The notes below the pieces were generated by a model. The model saw only the letters and a list, made by a program, of their open reading frames with translations, had not been told where the DNA came from and did no database searches. Below are positions 45,506 through 57,706 of a stretch of DNA of 64,000 bases, one piece after another. A program made the translations under genes and the position numbers. Position 1 is the stretch's first letter. Every line of letters starts with the position of its first letter. The stretch comes from Cardiocondyla obscurior. Taxonomy: Eukaryota > Arthropoda > Insecta > Hymenoptera > Formicidae. Where the stretch lies: NCBI RefSeq assembly GCF_019399895.1, contig NC_091892.1:1011730-1075729 (forward strand). The letters run 5' to 3'.

Positions 45506-48152
45506 AGCCGTCCCTTTCGGGGATGCTGAGGCCCGTCGCCCATCCGTGAACCATCGGTGGGGTAGATCCCGTGAGTCATTCATCGCTAGCCGGACATCCG
45601 TCTTCGTGATGGTTTTTTCTGACGCACCGTGAAAATAAAACGAATAAAAAAAAAAAGAATTAAAAAAAGAAATTTAAAAAAGTAGTTCGAGTTACCATAG
45701 CGCATATACCTCCGTAATGCTAGACTCATCTCTTCGTCGCATGAATATGAAAACTCGCATCTCGTACCATTTTCTTCTTTTCTCTCTCAGTATCACCGTG
45801 ACGTCCTATTTTTTCGATTCGCATACATTGAAAAACGATTTATTCTATTTTATACATGGGAAATCATATTTTATACTGTACTTACTGTTTTCTCTCGATA
45901 GTATTTGGAGTATTTATTTTATCGGAAAAATACAAAGAACACAATGAACTCCAACGTGGCGCGGTTAAAATTTAAATAGGGGCTTCGGTAAAGATTTATA
46001 CTGGATAATCCATTAATCCTGTGCTACGAAAGAATAACAATGATATATTTAACATTATTTCTGTTAAATACGTGTCTTAATTCAACATTTGCAGAATTAG
46101 AACAAAATTTCCATTATCTTGACAAAAGGTCCGCTTCATTAAATTATATAGACAATGTTGTACACATATATTTTATACTTGCCTTATGACTGATTTCGGT
46201 GATTCATTATATTAAAAAGCATTTTATATTTATAATAATAAAAAAAAATGTATAACAAGAATCGCGTAAGGATATTTTTAATTATTATCGTGCATAAGGC
46301 GCGCTGCTTTTGCAATTAAAAATAAAACAATATAAAATATTAAAATTTCAATATTCCCTGCATCAATTAAAAGAATTTTTTTTTCGCGAAAATGAAAAAG
46401 AAACGACTGCGATGTAAAATGCCATCAGGTACGAAGAAGTCGCGGACTCGTATGGCCTTTCGTAAAATTAGTTTGCCACATAATTCGGAGAACACCGAAT
46501 GGGTTTTTCTCTCTCGTACGTTATGTAAGTGACAGAACGTATGCAAACGCAGAATTGTTGTCTAGCATTTAATTAACATTTAATGAATGAACTGTACCTT
46601 ACACAATTATGCTTGACGTCATTTTCGGGCACCTCGCCAATAAGCTTGCGCAAATAATAATAAATATCAGGCTCGATTAGAGGAAACTTTAATTAATGTT
46701 GCAACCGTATACTCCAAAAACGATCATAAATTCATGGTCATTGACTTAAATTATTACCCCGCGACGGCATTAATTTCACTCTAGTCGAATTTGTAATAAT
46801 AGAATTATGTTGCAAGAAGATTTTTCTCACAGAATCATGCCGCGTCTCCCAACATAAACCGTTACGATCGAAAAGAAGAAAATGTATCCGATATGGATAC
46901 TCTCTTCTAGCGCTCATAAAGTGCATCGACCTTGACTTCTTGGATCATCGGGTTCAATAAACAAAATAGTGATTTTCACTCTCGATATCACAGTAGAAAG
47001 TGAGGAGGCGTGCGCTACGAAAACGAACGACGTCTTCGTGCCGCTTTGAGAAAACGAGTATCGCCCATCAATCTAAACGAACACGATATGATTACGTATT
47101 ATTAAAAAAAAAAAAAAAAAAAAAAAAAATAGGAGACTACCGTTAGGGCTTAAACGCATCACCGAGCTCCGTATCTCGTAGTAAATAATTAAACTTCGGA
47201 TCAAGATCCGGGAGAAAGTACTCGTGGGTGCGTTTTAAGGGTCCGTGTCAATGAATTTTTCCATAATTTCGGGTCTCATAGGAGTTTTATCGAACTACGC
47301 GGTTTCTCATCGCGAGAAAGTTGTACGATTTCGTGATTTCAGCAGAGTTCCCGCGTGAAAATTTTCAATTCCCGCCGCTTCAGTTCCCGGAGGGTGAATC
47401 ACTTAAATTCGGGTGAGGATTTAGAATCCACGAAGCGTTACACCTTTTCTTTTGATTTTTTTTAAATCTTTTTTCTTTATCGCGAACCGATGATATCGTA
47501 ACAGCGTGTCGATTGCCTTTCACAGGCCACGCACCGCGTCATTACGTAACAGGGATTTTCCGCGGGCTTTCGTAACACTGGGAATTTTGTGTCGCGGGTC
47601 GCGTTAAGCCGCGCGTGAATTGTCTTGACCCAATTCAGATATCCTTCTACGCTTGCCTTTTTTTTTCTTTTTTTCTTTCCTGCGCCGTAATGCAAATGGA
47701 TGCGCTGCTGCGAATAACGCAGACAATAATGCGAATAACTTTACGTGCGGACAATAGCCCCCGCGCTCGGGCGTATTAAGATTCATTCAAAATGCATCCA
47801 ATATTATAACGCAAAATATATATGAATTTTTCAAAAGAGGAGGGAAGCTCTTAGCAATCTATTTTATGCAAGAAAAGAACGATAAAGAGGATCAGCTATG
47901 ACTACGTAATTTCTTCGCGGCAGTTGAGGAAGGGTGGAGGAGAAAGAGAGAGAGAAGATAAAGGTTTAGAAAATAAATACATCGACTTTCATTAAGTTCT
48001 TTATTATTTAATTTTTTTTTATTGTTTTGTTTTGCGTGGATGAGATTACACGATAGATGATTATCGATGAGGAGAGAAGCTGCGTGTCGCTACGCATACT
48101 TCCACATGGGCCTTACTGAGGTCGACGGCTACCGGTCTGATGATTTTTGCGG
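45506..48152. other. Gene-poor stretch
   Basis: Upstream region of the protease homologue, then mixed sequence with a run of about 27 A at 47104-47130. AATAAA for the first cuticle gene lies at 48005-48000 on the minus strand. Short frames have no protein-like features. Nothing else is recognised. Confidence 0.4.
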
Positions 48153-49171
48153 TCAGTAGGTAATATGGTATCCATGTTGCTCGATCGAGTAACTTGACGG
48201 GATCTCCGCGATCGGCGAGGAATAGTAAGCGTACGGCGATACCTGAGTAATAACAAGAGGCCGCAGTAATAAAAATAAGACCGCGCTTTAATTTTTAACG
48301 TGGTTTGATTATAGAAATCGTCGTCGTTTCGAAATATCTTGAATAATATAATATATACTTAAGGAGAGAAGAAAAAAAAAAAGAAAATAAAATCTACAAT
48401 TCGGAAAATCGAATCTTGAAACATAAGCTCGCGAGAGGGTCGGTTCTTAAATTGAAGCCATCAGCGCGACCCACCCTTGGGGGTTTGATGGGTAGTCCCG
48501 CTGCTATCAGAAATGGAATGTTTTCTCGAAGCGTGAGTCGATTTTCGAACTTCGATCGTCAAAACGTGCGTCTCGATTTTCTTACCTGTGAGAAAACAGG
48601 TGCAGCATAAGCGATGCGGGATATCGGCGCGATCACCGGGGTGGCGATCGGGGCGATTGGGGCAACCAGCGGCGTGAGCTTGGCCGTCGACGCCGGGGTT
48701 TTCAGCTCGGAGACGAGGGTGAGTGGTTTCGGTGCCGGGGCTGGCGCGGACCACGCCAGACCGACGAGAGTGGCGAGCAGGATCTGCAAGTAATCGTCGC
48801 GAGGGGGGAAAAAAGCTCGCTTCTTATTTAAATTGGAAAAGTTCGGCGCGTTGCACGTCGGCGAATATAAGTAACCGTTGAAGCGCGCGAAGTAAATGAG
48901 TCTACGTGAGGCAAATATTGTTATGGCGAGGCACTTTTCGCGGCTGAAACGAAAGCGGCCACCACTTCCGGAAAAAAAGAAAAAGAAGAAAAAAAAAACG
49001 AGCGCGAGTCGCGACGACATTGGGAGACTGTCAAAGACGCCGCCGAGCATAATCGCGATGATTGCGCCGGGGTACGATTTTTAATCCGTTTGAAATTAAT
49101 TACGAACGGCACTCTTCGCACTTTCCCTCTTCCCTCCACCGAATGGCGAATTTACTTACGAATCTCAACAT
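48153..49171 (-). CDS. Cuticle-type secreted protein (Pro/Ala-rich, 99 residues)
   Basis: Three exons (49171-49160, 48783-48586, 48242-48153) give 99 residues. The four-codon first exon (MLRF) splices to a hydrophobic exon (ILLATLVGLAWSAPAPAP) to form a signal peptide, a gene structure typical of insect cuticle proteins. The mature part is low-complexity (TPLVAPIAPIATPVIAPISR) and ends with Tyr/Ser-rich sequence (SSYSIEQHGYHITY). No chitin-binding R&R motif is present, so it belongs with low-complexity cuticle proteins; the exact family is not assigned. TATAAGTA at 49262-49255 is the likely TATA box, and AATAAA is at 48005-48000. Confidence 0.75.
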
Positions 49172-49254
49172 GACGGCTTCGGGCAAGGATTTCGCGTCGG
49201 ATGCACTCGGGAACGATACTTCGTGTAAGTGCCCGTGCCAGCCTGATCTCCTCG

Positions 49255-49262
49255 TACTTATA
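49255..49262 (-). promoter_or_regulatory. TATA box of the 49.2-kb cuticle gene
   Basis: TATAAGTA on the minus strand, about 85 bases before the start codon, followed about 25 bases on by an ATCAG initiator-like sequence near 49245-49241. Confidence 0.5.
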
Positions 49263-51106
49263 GAAGTCTCGGGGGATGTCGTAAAAAGTAGACTCGTCCG
49301 GCACTACAAAAGTTCCTAACTGCCGTACCACCGCATTCCTCCCCGGTCTCAGGGACGGGCAAGCCTATAGTTACGACGTGATGCATCCTAGCTCGAGGAT
49401 GCACCGCGCCTCTGCGTTATATTCTCCTCCTAAATTCACTGTAATTTACGGTTACATTTATAACACATTTATAATGCAGATAGGAAACGAGAACTAAATT
49501 AATGAGACTCGGAAATAATTAATGTAGCCAAGTGTAAATTTCTTGCAGGAACCCTCGGTTAACTTGATGTTTCCACATCTTCAAATTGCTTTTGAAGGAG
49601 AAATTAAGGGATGATCGTAGCGAATATCTGTATTTAAAAAAGAAAGGAAGAAGGAAAAAAATAGGGACTCACGTTAGCGGCGGAACTGATACTTCCTTTG
49701 TTATGCAGAAAGATATTTAATAATCCATAACTCACAATACGTCTTCTCAAAAATTAAAAGCGACGGGTTACCTTGTATTAACGTTTCATTCGCATTACGT
49801 TGCGTTAAATATACAGCGGATAAAACGCGCACGGCAGAACACTACATCGATAAGAATAATGGCTCGTCCCGGGAAACGTTTCTTCCATTACTTCCTATTT
49901 CTATTTCTTTCTATTACGAGAAACAATCGTGGCGCAAGGGCTCTTCGACTTCGCATTTTTCAATTATCGACCCACGTACCTCGGACACAAGCGCGTGTGT
50001 TTTCGCTGCAATTCTCCGGTCGGTATTTTCCTCGGCGAGTGTACGTGTACCACGTATACGTTGCCAATGACCGCGTAGGACGGACGTGATTTAAGAAAGG
50101 GAGACGCGAGGAGGTTCGATAGGCCAGCGCGACTCGGTTGCACCGCGTCCCTTCGGATACGGCGCGCGATCCGACAATGCTTTACAACGCCATACGACGG
50201 GCACCGTAGACCAGGGATACCGAAGCCATTAGCAACACTCGCGGTTCGTTCACCTGAGACCTTGAGGATCCCGAGCGTGCATATTCCTTCGAAGGCAATC
50301 GCGCTTCGGGCAATTTATATCGCCGGCACGGGTATTGTATCACCGATCGAGCGGCATGCTTATTGACGGGATAACGCTGGACCCGCATAATTTGCGGGAT
50401 ACAAATTTTAAGAAAATATTGGCTATAAATATATGCGGCGACGTAGTAAAATTGTGCAGGCGCGCGAGTAGTTTCGGGCGTGGATGGGAATGAGTTTCGC
50501 AGGATTCTATGGGATTAAATATCAGTATTTTTTTTTTCAAGTACATTAAGTATACGTGAATTGAACATGAAAATGCGTGAAAATTTATTAAGAAATTTTA
50601 CATCGAATAGGGTGCGTTTAATAGAATAATTTTTATATACAAATGTAGACAAACGTGGTCGACCGGCCTCTTTCCCAGGCCAAAGACTGCCAGCTTCGAC
50701 GTGTTCGGCCGAATGTCACGCGTGCGACGTGATTCTCGAACTTGGAATAGTTTCTCGTTAGAATTATCCGCGAGAGCATTGTCTCTGCCAAAATAATCGA
50801 GAATGATTTCGAATGAATAAGTGCGGCTTTCCCAATTGCAAGCAAAAGCTAACGTAAATGATATTTTAACTCTATGAGCGTCACGGTGGAACCAATTGCC
50901 TCTTTAATTTAATATAGCTCGTGAAAATTTCTGTTTGAGGATAAATTCAATTTGTTTTAAAATAAATTTCTCACATAAAATACTCCGTGTTATTTCGCGA
51001 TTCGATATTAATTTCAACGGTCGCGTAATAATTTATAAAGGATAGATTGTTCCGTTCCGTGAATTCGCGTTCTTTAGAGTTACTCGTCTACTTTGCCCAG
51101 AGATCG
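49263..51106. other. Gene-poor stretch between two cuticle genes
   Basis: Mixed composition, CpG-containing, with no supported gene. Frames of 68-76 codons lack signal peptides or repeats. It includes the presumed 3' UTR of the next gene at its right end. Confidence 0.4.
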
Positions 51107-52026
51107 TTACGCGTGTTGTACGCTGTGACCGTAACTGGACACGGTCTTCTCAGCGAGCAGTTGAGGGTACGTCGAGTAATAGACCGGCGACGCGTACGGT
51201 ATTTCGCGGGCGGCGAACGTCGGCACCGCGTAGGGTGACGCGAGGGCGAAGGGTTTCGCCACCTCGACCAAGGGACGCGCGTCGTGGATCACTTGATGTC
51301 CGTGGGCCTCGATCGTTTTCTCGGCTACCAAGGCGGTCCTCGCCACCGGCTGCGCGTACCCGGCGACCGGTTGCTGGAGCAGTCCGACGTTCGCGTATCT
51401 CAACGCGGGCGAGATCGCAGCCACGTAAGGTGACGGATGCACCACGTTGTTACCGTGCGCCTCGATGACCTTCTCGGAAACAAGCCCGCCAACAACCGGC
51501 GTGAGAATGGTTCCACATTGCACCGCGGCGATGCCCGCCAAGACGGAAATAACCACCTGCGAAAGAAAACGTTTTCCGCGGGATATGAAACCCTTCGGGA
51601 TAATCTTGGGAAAGAATAGGATCGCCGGCGGCGACAATATTTCCCGACCTCCTTTACATTCGCAATAAGATTCGAAAAATTGAACGTCCCGTTGGTAAAA
51701 ATGTGCTCGGAATAGTGATTGCCGACTCGATTGGATTTCACTCGCATTAACGCTTAGTTATTACGCGCCGCGTTATATATAAAATATATATGATATGTAT
51801 ATTAATACATTATGTATTATAAAGTAAAGAATAATGAGCGTTAATGGGTTAGATTCAATCGTCATACAAATTATCAATTATTATACCGATTTTATATATC
51901 TATAATTATTTTTAATTATTTGTCTCGAGGACTGTTAATTATCGTATTCCGAGAAAATAGAATTTCCGCGCTTTAATTATTAAATAACGGTGAATTATAA
52001 AATGTCGATCTTACCAGCTTAAACAT
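51107..52026 (-). CDS. Cuticle-type secreted protein with three GHxVxH repeats (153 residues)
   Basis: Two exons: 52026-52015 (MFKL) and 51556-51107, joined at phase 0, giving 153 residues. Signal peptide MFKLVVISVLAGIAAVQC. The mature protein contains three related units: VSEKVIEAHGNNVVH, VAEKTIEAHGHQVIH and LAEKTVSSYGHSVQHA, separated by Ala/Pro/Tyr-rich spacers (SPYAVPTFAAREIPYASPVY). EK...(H/Y)G..V.H repeats of this kind occur in insect cuticle or matrix proteins, but I do not assign a named family. TATATAA at 52107-52101 and TCAGT at 52073-52069 form a core promoter about 32 bases apart. Confidence 0.78.
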
Positions 52027-52068
52027 GACGATAGCTAGGTTTTCACTACTTTTGGATCAGAACCTGGG

Positions 52069-52107
52069 ACTGATCTGCACGCATGCGGGTCTACGCATGC
52101 TTATATA
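52069..52107 (-). promoter_or_regulatory. Core promoter (TATA + TCAGT initiator) of the 52.0-kb cuticle gene
   Basis: TATATAA at 52107-52101 and TCAGT at 52073-52069 on the minus strand, about 32 bases apart, the textbook arthropod spacing. Confidence 0.6.
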
Positions 52108-54262
52108 GGAGAGCGTTTCCGTGATCTTCAAGAAGCCTTCAAGGCCCAATAAGAAGTTGCAATAAGAATTCAACGTCCCCCGTCTATAGGATGTGCCGAG
52201 AAATATTCAACGCGCCGAAGGCACGTTCTTGTTTGAAAATATGTACGCGTGTAAGATATACTCCCGCGAACACGTTTCTTGTTGGCGTAAAATATTAAAG
52301 ATCGTCGGTAGGAGCCGACGGGTTAGGTATTTCATTGAATTTCGCAAAGTTTTTAAAAGGATTTTAAAAGGATGACCGTCGTTTTAAAATCTCTCTCTTT
52401 CTCGTTAAGTAGGGCAAATTGGATTGCAAATGCAATTAAAAGTCAAAATAGGCATAATATATAAATATTAAACAGAAGTTAATTTCCAAGTTAAATCGCG
52501 CGATGTTTATCAGTCACGAGATCAAACTTGTGGGACATAGATTAGCGGTGTTGCGAAAAATCGAGGATGACGAAGGATATATGGATTACGTTTTTGTCGG
52601 CTGTTGGTTCTGAAGCTTTTTGTCATCACCGTGAGCTTGTGGGGTACACTTGACGATCGAACAAAGAGGCTTTGCGATCTTGAGACTTTACTTTTACTCG
52701 TCGCCTCCTGGTAACAATAAGCACATTACGCCACAGAAGCAAGGAGGAGTGGTACTCTTCAGAGGGAACGCAACAAAAAGCACTCGAGCGTGAAATTACG
52801 GCCGAAAACGCGCTTAATCTTAATGATCTCATTTATCAATTTCAACTGGAAATAAAGCATTAAGGACGGCGATTTCGACAAAAGGCGCTGTCGCAATTGA
52901 AAGATGAAAGTTAAACACGACGGGATTAATCAACTTTGCTCAAGTCATTGATTAAGTCGACAACTTTATTTAAAAAAGTAATTAATTCAATTAGGACGGA
53001 GTTGAGCTTTTGGTCGGTAACTTTTTTTTTAATATTTGCCTCTTTTCAATCCGGACTCACGTTTATGAAAATATCCCTTTCAATAATAATTAAGTTATAC
53101 GTACCTTACTATAATTATTTTTTAACGTAAGACGCTCGAGTTTTTTTTTTTTTTTTTTTTTTTTTTTCTTCGATTCGACACGTACGTACAATAATATCCG
53201 TACGTACGCTATCTACAGCTTTTCTTCCGCGAGGCCGTAGGTGCGATATTGAATAATTCGCCAAAACTTCCCTCCTCCTTCTCACCCGAGGACTTTTTTA
53301 AAGCTTTCATAAAGAATTTAGCAAGTTAGGTTCGTGAAAAGTGCATGGGCGGGTTTGTATGTTCCCTGTAAATATATTCAATACGTGACCCGACGGCGCG
53401 CGGTAAAGTTTCGCTTCGCGAATGCCTAGACGGGGAGGACGGCCAAAGCCGAAACTCAAACAAGCGTTGATCGCCAAGTCGGTAAACAGTTTTCATCGAG
53501 TCGTTCCAAATCCTATTTTGCGAAAATCCTCACGTAAACGGATAGGTAGGTAGGTAGGTAGGTGGACGTACTCAATGCGGGCGTGGCGTTATGTGCTTAA
53601 AAAAAAAAAAGAAAGAAAGAAAGAGAATAAAAAAAAAAAAAATTATAAGAGCGAAATCACTCCGTGATATCAGGACGTGTTCCGTTGTTTGCCGATCGCC
53701 TGTGCGAGCAGGGACCTCGAATTCTCTCGGACTGCGCGAGGAAAAATCTGCGATCCTCGATAAGCTCCCAGCGGTACGTGATACGGAGAAATTAGCCCTT
53801 AGGTGCAACGCCAAGAATCCGACGAGGTGGAATTTGATAGCTCCTCAGTTCGACAATAACACGTTGTATTATTCAATGAGATTCTATTCTAAGATTTCGA
53901 TATACATATATTCCAGAAAGATAACTTTAAAGCTAATGGATAAAATATTCAAGTAGTTTTCGAAACGGTGAATTTCTGAATATATATTTTTTTTTTTTCA
54001 ACGTTGATCTAAGAAAAGGTATCGAAAGGTGAGCACACAGTACGCATTTATATAAAGGCAGAAATGGCAACTTTATTGATCAATCGGTAGCGATCGGTCG
54101 TCCCGACCGTGTGAATAGGCTGATACAGGGTTTAGTCAAGGTGCCAGTGTCGATCAGTGGGTTCGGTCGGCCCGGTCGATCGTTATGATGAACCGTTACG
54201 TGTCCGGGTGGATGATGGGACATCTTCTTGAGAGAACGGGCGGAAAGTACTTAACGAGTGAT
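52108..54262. other. Gene-poor stretch with simple repeats
   Basis: No supported gene. Holds a run of about 27 T near 53141-53167 and a tandem GGTA repeat at about 53545-53563. AATAAA on the minus strand at about 54072-54067 (GATCAATAAAG) serves the gene at 54263-54595. Confidence 0.4.
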
Positions 54263-54595
54263 TTATCCGAAAGCGACGACGGGGGCGGGGGCGGCGTAGG
54301 CGAGTGGCGCAGCATGGGCCGCATAGGCGAGCGGTGCGGCATGAGCGACGACCGGGGCGGTCTTCAGGATCGGTGCGGTGTATGCGAGCGGAGCGGCGGC
54401 TACGAGCGGGCTCTTCACGGATACCTTGTAGGTGTTCGCATAGCTGGTGGCAACCGGGACGGTATGGGCGACCGCGACCGCGGGTGCCGCCGCGACGACC
54501 GGCGCGGCGTGAAGGGCTGGCGCCGCCAGGTAGCCGGGTTCAGGTGCAGCCGCCACGTAGGCCAGCAGGGCGAAGAGAGCGACGATCTTGAACAT
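54263..54595 (-). CDS. Cuticle-type secreted protein, Ala/Pro/Val-rich, intronless (110 residues)
   Basis: Single open frame of 110 residues. Signal peptide MFKIVALFALLAYVAAAPEP. The mature part is built of AAP-type repeats (APALHAAPVVAAAPAVAV; AHAAPLAYAAHAAPLAYAAP), typical of low-complexity insect cuticle proteins. Unlike its neighbours on the same strand the signal-peptide coding sequence is not interrupted by an intron. The repeat units are close to those of the 57.3-kb gene, suggesting a duplicated pair now in opposite orientation. TATAAGG lies at 54678-54672 and TCAGT at 54636-54632; a polyadenylation signal lies near 54070. Confidence 0.82.
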   Translation of the reverse strand: MFKIVALFALLAYVAAAPEPGYLAAPALHAAPVVAAAPAVAVAHTVPVATSYANTYKVSVKSPLVAAAPLAYTAPILKTAPVVAHAAPLAYAAHAAPLAYAAPAPVVAFG

Positions 54596-57139
54596 GATGA
54601 TTGAATTCGTTGCTTCGTACTTCGGCAGAGCACTGAAGAGCGAATGGTGCTTGGCCACGCGTCTAGGACCCCTTATATTCGTTGGAGCTGACCTCTCCCA
54701 CCTCTCTCATGGGCCACCCGATCCCGGGCCACAGGTTCCTGTTGCCTTCCTCACGTCGTTTGTATCGCGATTACTCGTTCTTTTTTTTTTTTTCTCTCCT
54801 CTTTTTTTTTTTTCTTTGTTGCGTCGACCACTTGTTGGAGGAGCACTGCCAAGGACTCCCTGATCGTTCGCGGCCTCAGCACAGGCCCTTCACCGCGTTG
54901 TGTTTCGTACCCTCGTGTGACGTAGCCTCGACAGAGACGCGATTGTCGATCATCGTTTTGTTTCTCCGAGAAGGACGCGGGAAATGCTCGAAAGGGTGGC
55001 CATGGTTGTCGATGGCCTTATCTGCGGGCTCTCTTTGTTTGCGCATACATGATGCTTGAATGGAGAGGTTCAATGACATAGCCTCGACTATCGATCATCA
55101 AACTCTCGACAATATAGCCGCGTCCGGAACAATCATACGTAATTATCAAGCGATTTATTGCGTGTACATATTAGCTTGCGGGTCGGCCAACGGATCCAAA
55201 ATACGAGCTCGGACTGCCTCGGGCAACAACAACGTTTAGAACAGCTTGTCACTTCCTCGATTAATTCTTGACGCACGGAGAGACGTGACAATAATAGCCT
55301 CTTAATTGATGACGTCGGTTACGGAACGCACTGGCAACTTCGTTATCGAACTACGGCCCCTCTCCCTCTCGCTATTGTAATTTATTATATCCGTGATGCA
55401 CCTCGTTAACAATATTTAAACAATTAAAGTACTTGTCAGCCGTTAGACCGACGGGGTCTCAGTTAAAATCGTTAGCCCGCTCGCGCAAAAGGACGCTTCT
55501 AGGTTGTTTGCCCTGACTTTGGTCGTTTAGAAGGCAACGCTTCTCTTCCTCTTTGTACTTTACCCCATTTTAATGCTTATGAATTGCAGCGATTTACGAG
55601 CCGGGTTGCCTTGCACGCGGACGTCTCTGTCTCTTTCTCTCTCTAGACGGCTGTGCGGTTTTGTCCCACGAAACACGCATACGTTCGTCTAACAAATTTA
55701 TATGCACAATAACTCGTATGCATGACTTTTTTCCTCAAAAGCTTTTTCCAAAGCTCGTCTGTTTAAAAAGTTTTTTTTTTAAACTTTTAACTCCTGTGTT
55801 TACAGATTAGGTAACAATCCGCGAAAGATTAACTATTTTCGGTTACGTGAATAATTACGCAAAGAAAAGCTTATCTCTAATAATTTTTAATTATATTTTT
55901 TAAAGATATTTTTTCTTTTTCCCTTTTTTTTTTTTTTTAGTTTTTTCTTTTTCTTATAAAGTATTCTCATTCAGAATCTCCATTTAAAAAGACTCTCTCG
56001 TAATTTTCCGGAAGGTTTTTCTAAAGAATTCTTTTTTTTTTTTTTAATTATTGGATTTTTATCCTTCACGTTTATACTTGGCTCGATAAACCGATTTAAT
56101 TATGGAATAAAATCAAGATCGAGTGGCAGTTACGCCCACGTTGTCCAAAGTCGATGGATATTATGCCGTAAACCGGGATCGAGGAGGCTGTTTGGAGGGA
56201 GAGACATTGTGACACAAGTCGCGAAAGTAGATGCTCGACTTACACAATTTCGCGACGTACCTTGCATACGCGTTAGCGAACGAAACAAGCGTGTACGTAC
56301 GTACAAGTGTGTCTGTTGCTTGCGTCTTTTCCTCTACCCGCGCGTCCCCTCTTCCCCCGTTCTTTACGTAATCACGCATCGGCAATGACAATGCGTGACA
56401 GCTCGCAACTGACGAAAATCGCAGCAACCGGTTAAACGTACGCGCGTACGTAACGCGCTTCTCCACGCAACGACGTGTGCGGAATAAAATATTATGCGTC
56501 TTTGCGCAAGGTGCATCCACCGTTCTCCTTCTGTCCTCGTTGTTAATTGACAAATTACAACGAATATCACCGCGGCATATCAAAGTTTCACGAACCGCGT
56601 CCCGTGACCGAAATGCATAATACGCATGTTTATAGATTTATACATGGACATTTAATGCATTATTAAATTGATGAATTGATAATTGCGGCATCGCAAAATT
56701 CGTTTCCGCGATAGGCGTTATGTAATTATTTACATGCGGTAGACCATCGGTACAGTCATAAATTTTATATTACAGCTGATTATGCTCTCGCCCCCTTTCC
56801 CGGAAAAGGAGGGAAATCGATGCACATTATTCCGACTGTGTTCGCTATCGTTAAAAGACGCGCTCGATTACAACGATCGGACGTTTTGCGCGGTAATAAT
56901 TCCTTCTGCCGTCTCGCCGCGGTAATACCGTTGAAACGGCGCTTGCGGCCGATTCCCCGCCTCGCTCTCAATCATTATCCGACCGAAATCTCTGGGTACA
57001 GTGAAATCTCGCCGAATCCGGAAGACCTTGGCCCGTGGACGTGCGGGGTCCCGGGCCACTTCTAGATCATAACCGAGGATGGGAGCGATACGTAGAGAAC
57101 CAGTTCTGGGCCGCGCGCGTAAGAGGGGTTTTTCGAACC
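54596..57139. other. Intergenic region between divergent cuticle genes
   Basis: Separates two divergently transcribed, related cuticle genes and so may be a shared control region. It contains several poly-T tracts (about 54782, 55921 and 56031) and no supported coding region; frames up to 140 codons look accidental. Confidence 0.4.
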
Positions 57140-57149
57140 TATAAAAAAG
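57140..57149 (+). promoter_or_regulatory. TATA box of the 57.3-kb cuticle gene
   Basis: TATAAAAAAG on the plus strand, followed about 30 bases on by TATCATAGTC as likely start; the ATG is at 57255. Confidence 0.6.
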
Positions 57150-57254
57150 GTACCGCGAAACGGATCCCGGTATCATAGTCGATCGGTGAGAACTCGTACG
57201 ATCCTCGTCTCCGTAAACTTTTTCTACCACCAAGACTACATTTACGTCGCCGTC

Positions 57255-57524
57255 ATGTACAAGTGCGCCGGACTTCTCGCTCTTCTCGTTGCCTGCGTCG
57301 CCGCGGCGCCCGCACCCGGCTACCTGGCGTCCGGAGCCGCGATCGCCGCAGCACCCCTCGCATACTCGGCGCATCCAGCACCCTACGTTCACGCGGCCGC
57401 CCCGATCGCCTACGCCGCTCATGCAGCCCCGATCGCCTACGCCGCGCACGCAGCCCCGTTCGCTTACGCCGCACACGCGGCTCCGCTCGCATACGCCGCA
57501 CCAGCCGTCAGCTACATCCACTAA
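57255..57524 (+). CDS. Cuticle-type secreted protein, YAAHAAP repeats, intronless (89 residues)
   Basis: Single open frame of 89 residues. The ATG at 57255 follows the TATA box at the expected distance and begins a signal peptide, MYKCAGLLALLVACVAAAPA. The mature part is four to five near-identical units of the form AP(I/F/L)AYAAHA, ending AVSYIH. The start upstream in the same frame (57186) would add residues before the signal peptide and is rejected. AATAAA is at 57701-57706. It is the only cuticle-type gene here on the plus strand. Confidence 0.82.
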   Translation: MYKCAGLLALLVACVAAAPAPGYLASGAAIAAAPLAYSAHPAPYVHAAAPIAYAAHAAPIAYAAHAAPFAYAAHAAPLAYAAPAVSYIH

Positions 57525-57706
57525 GGTGAATCTGCGAGATGTACCACCCTTGGGAAACACGACTAAGCCGAACATAACTCGGCGAACGTCGTTCGAATTG
57601 CTCTCATTATTCGAAAAGCAAGGAAAAAAGGAAAAAGGAAATAATTACCCGTATATAACGTTTTTTTTTTTAATATACTCGAAACATATGCAGAAATGAA
57701 AATAAA

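Noticed and set aside
54045..54058. TATATAAAGG on the plus strand near 54.05 kb as a promoter
   Set aside because: The following ATG opens only a few codons, and the site coincides with the 3' end and AATAAA of the minus-strand cuticle gene.
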